The position numbers and the translations under genes are program-made. This document shows, one piece after another, positions 56,010 to 64,000 of a stretch of DNA of 64,000 nt; positions within the stretch are counted from its first letter, which is position 1, and each line of letters starts with the position of its first letter. The stretch covers positions 130,641,035 to 130,705,034 of the forward strand of contig NC_062222.1 of NCBI RefSeq assembly GCF_902686445.1, read 5' to 3'. The notes below the pieces were generated by a model. It was not told the origin of the DNA, searched no databases, and saw only the letters and a program-made list of their open reading frames with translations. Origin of the DNA: Sciurus carolinensis. Taxonomy: Eukaryota > Chordata > Mammalia > Rodentia > Sciuridae.

Positions 56010-56370
56010 TAATTTTTTTTTTGTTTTTTTTTTTTTAATTGTAAACAAAGGGGGTACAACTTGTTTCTCTGGTTGTACATGAAGTAGAAGCATACCATTT
56101 GTGTAATCATACATTTACATAGGGTAATGATGTTTGATTCATTGTGTTATTTTTCCTTCCCCCCACCCCTCCAACCCCTCTTTTCCCTCTATAAAGTCCC
56201 TCCTTCTTCCATTCTTGCCTCCCTCCAACCCCCCATTGTATATCATCATCTGCTTATCAGCAAGATCATTTGTCCTTTGGGTTTTGGGGATTGGCTTATC
56301 TCACTTAGCATGATATTCTCCAACTTCATCCATTTGCCTGCAAATGTCATAATTTTATTCTTTGATGGAA
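56010..56370 (-). mobile_element. Truncated young LINE-1 3' end, antisense
   Basis: On the plus strand: poly-T (L1 tail), 'attgtaaacaaagggggtacaacttgtttctctggttgtacatg', the pyrimidine-rich complement of the 3' UTR and then 'cttatcagcaagatcatttgtcctttgggttttggggattggcttatctcacttagcatgatattctccaacttcatccatttgcctgcaaatg'. The last part is the complement of the ORF2 end and early 3' UTR (compare 43060-43150). The 113-codon plus frame at 56127-56468 is antisense to L1 and not a gene. Confidence 0.85.
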
Positions 56371-57604
56371 ACTTTCTAAGTAAGTTTAATGTCTCTTCAC
56401 TTTGTTCACTGAAATCCTACAGTTGTGAAACTACTGTAGTTTCTGGTGTTTCCTGGATGTCAGTATGAAAGTCTGTGTGCCCTGTCTGAATGACCCCAGA
56501 TGGCTGTGCTTAGAGTTGTCATGTTTTTTCGGTTCTGTCCTCTCATTCTGGTGACTGGATCTTGCTCTCCCTGAGTTTTCCTGTCTTAGCTCTGTAAGTC
56601 CCATATCCTGGGAAACCAGTGGGACATTGGAAGCAGTTGATCATTGTGCAAGCTACCAGGTAGCAAAACTGAGAGCTGAGCTGGTTAGAAGCCATCGTAA
56701 TGGAGAAAAAAATAGAAAAAAAAATATAGAAATGGGTGACTGGAGGTCTCCTCACAGGAAGTATTAGTGAGCTTTGTTACTTGGATCATCCATAATTTTA
56801 GAGCCAAATTCTGTTTTTCTCTGAATTGTCAGCTCATTCATGAATGACTGCAACTACCCCACATAGCATGCTTCCCTCTCTGGGGAGCTGTGGCCCATTG
56901 TACCTCAATAAAGTTGGATTCCACTAATTAATAAGCACCTGATGAAATGTGACTTGGGTCATGTTTCCATAGTAACAAACGATTGGTTTAAGAGTTAAAA
57001 TAAATAAATAAATAAATAAATAAGTCCACAGAAGTGATCCTTGTGTCATTGGGTATAACCAAGAACTGATAAACATCTCAGGAAGAAGGTAAAGTTGACA
57101 CATTAGGCTATGGTTCCCATACGTGCTTCTCTTGGGCAAAGAGAAGGAGGATGTGGGTGCAGTCAGGAGTCATAGGGAGGCCTTGGGGATCTTGACGTGG
57201 CATGCACATAAATTGTGACTCTGAAACTGCTTAAATAAGAAACTGTAGGAAGATTCCTAACATCTCTTATTATTTAAAATCCTACCTCACAGGTTGTAAG
57301 GATATACTGAGTGGTGCAGGGGACACGCATGCAGGTTGCATGCTCATTCCCTGCACTCTCCCTGTCCTCCTCCAGAACGTTCAGCATTAGAGGCTCTGCC
57401 CCAATGACCAGGCCACCCTGGTCTCTTTGCATTCCTGGAAGACAGCAAGCACATTCCTGCTCAGACTTGCTTCTCTCCGGTCAGAGTGTTCTTCCTTTGA
57501 AAATCCATGTCATCCAGGGATCTGTTACAATACTTTCCACGTGCCTTGGTTTATACACACGTACACACACACACACACACACACCTGTGTATCTGCACAT
57601 GGTA
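56371..57604. other. Unassigned sequence with simple repeats
   Basis: No recognised gene. It contains an (AAAT)n run at 56998-57023 and a (CA)n run at 57562-57585. Frames of 110 and 67 codons at 57311-57643 include the CA run and lack domains. Confidence 0.4.
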
Positions 57605-57962
57605 TTATTAGCTTGTTTGAGATGTTATAAAAAGACACACTGAATGAATGGCTTGTAAACAAGGAAAGTCACCCTCCATAGTTTTGGACAGGAGAGTACA
57701 AAATCAAGATGCCAGCACAATTGGTATCCAGCAAGAGTCTGCTTTGGGTTTCACAAAGGGCTGCTCCTTGCTCTGCCTTCACATGGTAGAAAGAGAGCAC
57801 TCTGATGTCCTCAGCCACTTATAAGGGCACAAGACCCCTTCATGTAAGCTCAGTCCTCACAACCAATTAATCTCCTTAAGCCTCCAACTCCTAATGCCAT
57901 CACCATGGGGATCAGAATTTCAGCACTGAAATTCAAGGGACACCTTCAGTCTAGAGCATCTG
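57605..57962 (-). mobile_element. MLT1-type LTR, antisense
   Basis: 'gagatgttataaaaagacacac', 'ctgctccttgctctgccttcacatggtagaaagagagcactctgatgtcctc', 'acttataagggcacaag' and 'cctaatgccatcaccatggggatcagaatttcagca' follow the antisense MLT1 order. Confidence 0.65.
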
Positions 57963-57964
57963 CT

Positions 57965-58130
57965 ATGTATATAGGTTCGTATTTTTGTTTATTGTCTGCC
58001 TCTCTCTGCCAGATGGGGACTTCGTTTTCGTTATTTAGTAGTGCATTCTCAGGCTCTAAGATTTTTTCTGACCCATAAGTCAACATCACTTAGGACATGT
58101 TGAATGGACAATGAATGAATGAATCCAGGA
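57965..58130 (+). repeat. L2 LINE 3' end, sense
   Basis: 'tttgtttattgtctgcctctctctgccagatggggacttcgttttcgtt' and 'gttgaatggacaatgaatgaatgaa' match the L2 3' terminal order. Confidence 0.6.
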
Positions 58131-59314
58131 ACAGAAGTTTTGAGATAAATTTACCTACAGAGTAAATTCTATAGATCATTGTATTTGAGAGAAATCATGA
58201 CCCTGTCCTTTTCACTGGGGAGGTTGAGAAGGAAGCTGTGAGCACAGAGGGGCAAAGAGGTGTGTGTGGCATCAGGCAATGGCTCTGCCTCTAGCCTCTC
58301 ATGCACCATGCTGAAACACAACAGCATGCTGTGTTGAAGTCAGAGTCCACTCAAGGAGGTAGACCCGGTCAGGGTGCTGGAGGAAAATACTATCATCTCT
58401 CTTTCTGTTTAAGTTTTTATTTCATACTTCTGTAGTTACTGCTTTTATTTTTAGTTTACATTGCATAGTCTATATAAATTAAATTGCACCTATGTAGAGA
58501 GAGAGATTAGAAAATACATTTGTGAAATCTAAATATACGTGTACAGATTAAAAATGTATATGTGGAACATGTTTGGAAATTTTTTTCCTGATGGATGTGT
58601 GAACAAGAAATCTCAGAAAGCATAGTTTTTAGCCATAATTAGTATTAATAGTGTGTTTCTGTCTGAACTAACTGCACATTTTATGTAATTAATAGTAAAT
58701 ACCTATACAGAACTAAGTACACACAATTCTAAGAACTTTCTAAATATTGGCTTGTGCAATGTGAATGGAAAAAAATAAATATAAAGTGTAATTTCTCTAA
58801 GCCATGTATTCTCAATGGGAGCAGGGGTATGGTCCCCACAGGGGTGAAAATTGGTTATTTGTGGAAGGTACAGTGAATGTTACTATTTTTGTTTGTAAAG
58901 CATAGATATATACACAATATATAAACTTAGTACATCTGTGGTATTGGAATCCCATGAGGATCAATTAGAGAAATAATGTCTAAAATGATTCATTAGGTAG
59001 TATTAATGAAACAATAAATAGTTAAAAGGAGAACCACAGTCCTAGACAATAAAGTGATATAGGCTATTCTTAAAAGTCATAAAGGGTCAAGAAATTAGAA
59101 GCATTTAAGATGGATCCAAATTGTGTGTGAGTACTTCAAAATTATGCACTATCTCCAGAGGGAAATTCAGCAATGACTTTCTTGGAAGAAGAAAAGGTCA
59201 GCGATAAGATCTGAAAAATTCTTACTGGGGTGTTGATCCATAAAACCACTCCAAAATGGCCCATCAGTGCAGGGATAATCAATTGCATATGCTAGTGACT
59301 TTTTAGAATTTCAA
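58131..59314. other. Unassigned AT-rich sequence
   Basis: No recognised gene or secure repeat. Confidence 0.4.
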
Positions 59315-59425
59315 AATGCTTATACGTATATGAGGCCATTAGATATCTTATCTACAAGGTAAGTATTATTGTCTTTCGTGAGTGAGGAAAGTGATGCTAC
59401 AGGAAGTTTAGTAGAACTGAAGTCC
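59315..59425 (-). repeat. MIR SINE fragment, antisense
   Basis: 'ctacaaggtaagtattattgtctttcgtgagtgaggaaagtgatgctacaggaagtttagtagaactgaagtcc' follows the antisense MIR middle. Confidence 0.5.
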
Positions 59426-59724
59426 CACATTTTTTTTTCAGAAGGCTGTTGGTTCTGAATATAAACATTTTAAAATATTTTCTTTCCTAAGTGTGTATTA
59501 TAACATTTTAACATCCAAATTTGTCCTGTATTATAATCTCCTAAACAAGAAATTTGTTCATTATAATTGAGAACAATTACTTTTTTCAGTGGTGTTTTAA
59601 ATATTTCAACATAATTTTTATACAATAACAATAGAACTTCAATATTGGTTTTGGTAGTTTGAGTACTTTTTCTTGTGGTAAATATTGAAATGGGGCAAAT
59701 TTTTCTTTAGAAAAGTACACCATT

Positions 59725-60017
59725 TGATATGCATGTGCTAATTCACAATAGGGGTGGGCACTAGGGAAGAACAGGGTTACTTTAGATTAGGTAGAGGGGA
59801 GCGATGGGAGGGGGTGGGATACGGGGTGAGGAAGGATAGAGTGAAACGGACATTATTTTCTTATGTACATATATGAATTCATGATCAATGTGATTTTACA
59901 ACATGTACAATCAGAAAAAGGAGAAAATTGTACCCCATTTATGTATAATGTATCAAAGTGAATAAATGTATTCTACTATCATGTATAACTAATTAGAACA
60001 GATAAAACATTTTTTTT
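59725..60017 (+). mobile_element. 5'-truncated young LINE-1 3' end, sense
   Basis: A 293-bp insertion holding only the L1 3' UTR: a G-rich part ('gatgggagggggtgggatacggggtgagg') and the end 'ctactatcatgtataactaattagaacagataaaaca'. It is bounded by a perfect 14-bp duplication, aaaagtacaccatt (59711-59724 and 60018-60031). Instead of a long A tail it ends in T(8). Confidence 0.9.
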
Positions 60018-60031
60018 AAAAGTACACCATT

Positions 60032-60503
60032 CACTGAAACTTTGGCCTTATTTTATTGAAATCTGACTGTCATTCATTTTATCAATAATGCTAGTTCTGG
60101 ACTTCACCTAGGTAGTCTGGAGTTAGCCCCTAGTAAGTCCAGGTGAACCCCTGTTTCAGTGCTCTTATTGGCCAGGTGAGTTGGGTAAAGTCTCTGCTCA
60201 AGATTTTCTATTTTAACTGAATTTCATCATTCAGGACTTGGAAGATTAATTGAGGAGAATCACAATGACATGGTGTGTCAAAATCATCTCATCCTGCAAG
60301 TTCTCTGTGAATCTTTTCATTTTCTACCTATATGGAGGTCATTACTACACAGGAAGTCTTTAACCAGGCTGTGATGGTTTCTAGATTTTTCTCTACTAAT
60401 GTTTGTAGTTCCAAGGCACAATATGCATGGGATTGCTTCCCTGTTAGCCTAGAAATTCCTTAAAGCCATGGCTGTGTATTTTCTAACTGTCCCAGTATAT
60501 CTT
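60032..60503. other. Unassigned sequence
   Basis: No recognised gene or repeat. Confidence 0.4.
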
Positions 60504-60786
60504 TATATTAGTTTGCTGGGGCTTCAAGAACAAAGTCTCACAGAATGAGGGGCTTGAACAGCAGAAACGCACTTCCCCACAATTCTGGAGCCTGGAAGTC
60601 TGAGCTCAAGGTGTTGGCAGCATTGAATTCTCCTGAAGCCTCTCTCCTACCTTATAGATGGCATCTATTCCCTCCGTCTTCCCACCGTGAAAGTGTCTTA
60701 GAGTCTGTGTCTTAATATCATCCTATTCTTATGTGGACTCCTGATACAGTGCATTGGGACCCATCCCAAAGCCCTCATTTAATCTT
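60504..60786 (-). mobile_element. MLT1-type LTR, antisense, left part
   Basis: 'tatattagtttgctggggcttcaagaacaaagtctcacagaatg', 'cacaattctggagcctggaagtctgagctcaaggtgttggcagc', 'cctgaagcctctctcctaccttatagatggc' and 'gacccatcccaaagccctcatttaatctt' give the antisense MLT1 order up to the insertion at 60787. Confidence 0.8.
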
Positions 60787-61055
60787 TTTTTTGTTGTTAA
60801 TTCTTTTATTTATTTATTTTTTATTTATACAGCCTGCATTTTGATTCATTGTACATAAATGGGGTACAACTTTTCATTTCTTTGGTTGTACATAATGTAG
60901 ATTTGAACCATTTGTGTGATCATACATGTATATAGGGCAATGACGTCTGTCTCATTCCACCATCTTTCATACCCCCTCCCTCTCATTTCCCATGTAATCT
61001 AAAGTTCCTCCATTCTTCTTCACCCTCCCCCACCAATTCCCATTAAGTATCATCA
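60787..61055 (-). mobile_element. Truncated young LINE-1 3' end inside MLT1, antisense
   Basis: A T-rich tail, then 'gattcattgtacataaatggggtacaacttttcatttctttggttgtacataatgtag' and the pyrimidine-rich complement of the L1 3' UTR. AATCTT is present on both sides (60781-60786 and 61056-61061), and the MLT1 order resumes immediately after it. Confidence 0.85.
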
Positions 61056-61145
61056 AATCTTAATTACCTCTTTAAAGACCTTATTTCCAAATGCAGTCAC
61101 ATTCTGGGAATCTACTGATTAGAATTTCAACCCATAATAATATTA
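61056..61145 (-). mobile_element. MLT1-type LTR, antisense, right part
   Basis: 'cttaattacctctttaaagaccttatttccaaatgcagtcacattctgggaatctactgattagaatttcaaccca' continues the LTR interrupted at 60786. Confidence 0.85.
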
Positions 61146-61189
61146 CAAACCAAGTCCATAGTATACTCTTAATGAGCAGGTATTGAAAA

Positions 61190-62170
61190 AATTTCAAATT
61201 TACAAAACAAATAGCAGAGAAGCCATATTTTTTTCTTCAATAAGTCTGATTCCTAGAACATAGTATTTATGCATATCTGGTAAGTGTGCAGCTTGATCAG
61301 GCATTAATACATGGGTAAACTCATGTAACCATCAGGATCAGTCAAAACCTATAATAAGATTCTTTCCTTCTACTGTGCCCAATAAATATTCCTTCTGACT
61401 TGCTACCATTTTGACTTCTAGCACCACAAATTGTGTTTGCCTGTGTTGAACTTGAGATAAATGAAGCCAGGAGCATATATTTCTATGAACTGGCTTCTTT
61501 TGCTCTACATTACATTTGTAAGACTTATCCACATTGGCACCTGTGGTATGAATTAGCTCAGGAGAATTGCTGCGTAGAATTCCATTGTGTGCCTGTGCTG
61601 TGCTCTTTCTCTTCAATCTGTACTAATGTGCATTACTGAGTATGATTCAGCAAATACCTAATAGGAAAAGTGCTGTAGCATGGTATTTTTATATTCCTTT
61701 TAATGATGAATTCTAGTTTTTCATTTATACCAGGAACTCCTTATTTCTCAATAGAGTTCTTCAGTGTCTGTGCTTCTACTAGTGGGTGTGTATTATCTCA
61801 CGATGGCTTTTTTTTTTTCATTTTTCTGATGATTTCTGAGACCAAGTGTGTTTTCATACATTTATTGGAATTTGAATATCTGTTCTGAAGTATCTTTTGT
61901 TCATTTTTAGTTGAGGCATCTCTTTCTTGTCAATTTATTTTGAGTTTTATGTACTTGAGATGCTAGACTTTGGTTAGTGATGTATCTTACAAATATCTTC
62001 TCTGACACTTTTTTTTGCTTTTGCATGTTTTAATAGCATTATTGATCATTATCATTGGTTCTTGATAAGCTGCACAATTTTAAAGTGCATGACTTGACAT
62101 ACACATTCCAGTATATATCACTACCACTACAGTCAGTATTCCCCGGGTCCTTTGGCAATTCCTCCCTTTG
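61190..62170 (-). mobile_element. Old LINE-1 (L1M) 3' region, antisense
   Basis: On the plus strand: 'ggcttcttttgctctacattacatttgtaagacttatccacattgg', 'ggagaattgctgcgtagaattccattgtg', 'ctgatgatttctgagaccaagtgtgttttcatacatttattgg', 'gctagactttggttagtgatgtatcttacaaatatcttctctgac' and 'ctgcacaattttaaagtgcatgacttgacatacacattccagtatat'. The order is that of antisense old L1 ORF2 and 3' UTR. The 92-codon minus and 68-codon plus frames at 61338-61639 fall within it. Confidence 0.6.
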
Positions 62171-62237
62171 TGACCCCTTGCCCCTTTAAGTCTATATGTT
62201 TTCCCACTCCTTTCACTAGGTAGGCTGATCTACTGTT

Positions 62238-62457
62238 CAAGGATTTTCAACTATTACACCACTCACAGCTTGGGCTGGATAGTTCTTTGTTGGGTGGTGG
62301 AGAGGGCTCTCCTGTGCATTGCAGTATGTTCAACAGCATCTTCAGCCTCTAACCAAAAAAGGCCAGGTCCACCTTCCAGATGCACAACCAAAATGTCTCT
62401 AAACATTGCCAAATATCTTTTGGGATGGGGGCATGATTGTCTTTGTTGAGAAACTCC
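62238..62457 (+). mobile_element. MER20 (hAT-Charlie) DNA transposon, near full length
   Basis: It begins 'caaggattttcaactattacaccac' and ends 'gttgagaaactcc', a decayed inverted-repeat pair. Internal blocks are 'gggctggatagttctttgttgggtggtgg', 'ctctcctgtgcattgcagtatgttcaacagcatcttcagcctctaacc' and 'caaccaaaatgtctctaaacattgccaaatatc'. The length of about 220 bp equals a complete MER20. Confidence 0.75.
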
Positions 62458-62830
62458 AAACTTATCTGTTATTTCAAAATTTTAATTTTTGAACTTTTAT
62501 ATCCTAGAATTTCTTGTTCTTTTTTTAAATGGTTTTCAATTCTTTAGTCACTCTATTTCTTATTTCAATTTCAATAACATGGGATAAGAATTATTATAAA
62601 ATACATGTCTAAAATCTTCAGAATCAGGATCTCTACTGGTTGTTCTTCTATCTTGGAGTTTGGCCAAATCTTTTTGTAACTATCTGTACATATATGATAT
62701 CTTATATAGGCAGATTTTTAAAAAAATTACTAAAAAAGCAACTATATTTTTTCCCCTACTGTCATTTTATTTCTCTTCCCTGGAGCAAATCTTTCTCCTA
62801 CTCCTGGATAAAACTTGAGCAAATCCCATA
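62458..62830. other. Unassigned AT-rich sequence
   Basis: No secure call. Parts may be antisense old L1 3' UTR. Confidence 0.35.
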
Positions 62831-62890
62831 ACTTTTTTTTTTTTTTTCTTTTTGGTATTGGGAATTGAACTCAGTGGCGTTTTAAGGTCC
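62831..62890 (-). repeat. Truncated sciurid SINE, antisense
   Basis: T(16) followed by 'ctttttggtattgggaattgaactcagtggcg', the complement of the ID-derived 3' end of the long SINE. The rest is missing. Confidence 0.6.
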
Positions 62891-64000
62891 CATGACTTTT
62901 CTGATCAATTTTAGTTAACAGGAAGCCTTATCTCAAATCAGTTGGCAGATGATGTTAACTCAAAACATTCAGCTGAAAATGTGAATCATTTCAATCTGTA
63001 CTCGAAGGCACCCCTTCTACCCTTTCCTGTCAGGACTTCCTGTGGCTCACTGTCTCTCGTGGGGGTTGGAGAACCTGGTCCTTCTTTTCTCTTTTTCTAC
63101 CTGGACCATATCCTTTTTCTCGAATTTGCTCATTTTAATTTCTAAGGCAGAGATTTCAACCAAGGACTAAGGTGACTGAAGCCAGGGGTCATTTCTAGTG
63201 AGGGCAGCTGATTTCATGTTCTCCCTACTTCTCAGATCCAGGCCTCCAAGGTGTTCTTACAGAATGGGTGCATTCCCAGGGACTCTCCTCTCTGGTGGGT
63301 CCTGAACCTCGGCCTCGGCCCCCAGGTGTGTGATGCAGGCCCATGTATGCTCAGATGTCACCCTCCTGCTTCAGGAGAGGGCCAGCATCTCAGGGAAGCT
63401 CAGCAAGCGGAGTCTACCTCTGCTGACTCCTTCCCCCTCCAGGGCTGGTGGTGCAATTTCCTGCAGTCTTCAGAGTGCTCCATGCCTTCAAACAGATGTT
63501 CTCCTCTGTTTTAAACAGTTTTCCTAGTTGTTCTCAGATGGATGGTTGTATCTAAACAACCTAGACAGCCATTGCCAGAAGCCTATCTTTTATTTTTCCT
63601 TTGTTTACAATCTATTTAGAATGCTGCACTGCCTTGGGGCTTGGAGGTGGACCTATTTTTTCTTTTTTTCCCCCTTCTCTATACTTATCTCCAGGAAATC
63701 AGTTCTAACTCACAGCCTTTTTTCTTTTTTTTTTCCTCCAGAAATAATTACATGATAATGGCAAAAAGAAAAGGATCTGGTAAACACTGGTAAATTAGGT
63801 AAACGATTAATAATCTTCTCCTCAATATTTCCCTCCCCGGTTCTCTAAAATACACAGTGTGGATCTCTCCATCTATGACATTACAACTTGTCATAGAATT
63901 GTGAACCTGTGCAAATACATGTGTGCCACACAGCACCCAGGACAAAAAAAGAATTCTGTAATTGTTCATTTTATCAAAAATTGACTTCCTTAAGTGTGTT
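62891..64000. other. Unassigned sequence at window end
   Basis: No recognised gene. The GC-richer part 63250-63520 has overlapping 87- and 65-codon plus frames in different phases with no domain. Pyrimidine-rich runs lie at 63655-63680 and 63718-63738. Confidence 0.4.

Noticed and set aside
56127..56468. A 113-codon plus frame with hydrophobic content
   Set aside because: Most of it is the antisense strand of the LINE-1 3' end at 56010-56370, so it is not a host gene.

Overview
The window is vertebrate nuclear DNA, most likely from a squirrel-family rodent. I find no intact host protein-coding gene, rRNA or tRNA. The rodent assignment rests on ERVL-MaLR LTRs of a rodent type, ID-class SINEs whose consensus ends in a 'ctcagtggttaagcrcccctg' box like that of sciurid SINEs, and a LINE-1 lineage seen as one 6-kb copy and several 3' fragments. 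Older shared mammalian repeats (MIR, L2, MLT1, MLT2/ERVL, MER20, old L1M) fill much of the rest. The species was inferred from repeat types, not from a search.

Layout. 0-9 kb: AT/purine-rich simple repeats, two MaLR LTRs, old L1 3' ends, a MER20 and MIRs. 9-13 kb: mostly unassigned sequence. 13-19 kb: a MaLR LTR inside an older repeat, an AT-rich stretch that may be a conserved non-coding element, an antisense L1 carrying a 51-bp copy of DNA from 1.1 kb away, and a sciurid SINE. 19-24 kb: MIRs, a CT/CA microsatellite and the best candidate conserved element (21.6-21.97 kb). 24-31 kb: old L1, MLT1, MIR, L2 and two MaLR LTRs, one with a large (AG)n expansion. 31-35 kb: a broken ERVL, seen as a forward 5' LTR with primer-binding site and gag remnant, facing a reverse 3' LTR with its polypurine tract. 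37.1-44.1 kb: a full-length but inactive LINE-1 inserted into an older LINE-1, with an 18-bp target duplication. 44-49 kb: MLT1, MIR, a long (GAAA)n array and two MaLR LTRs. 49-56 kb: largely unassigned DNA with a strong CTCF-like motif, an antisense old L1 hit by a SINE, and L2/MIR. 56-64 kb: three truncated young L1 3' ends (one nested in an MLT1, one with a clear 14-bp duplication), another MER20 and an old antisense L1.

The only protein-coding architecture is that of LINE-1: a 5' UTR promoter, ORF1 (RNA-binding chaperone) and ORF2 (endonuclease plus reverse transcriptase). All are disrupted by frameshifts and stops, so this copy cannot make its proteins. Most other open reading frames are short, fall in simple repeats or LTRs, or overlap on both strands. 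The window looks intergenic or deep-intronic. Its possible function lies in regulatory DNA, not in a new protein system. Repeat families are named from memory of their consensus sequences, and boundaries of old repeats are approximate to tens of bases.
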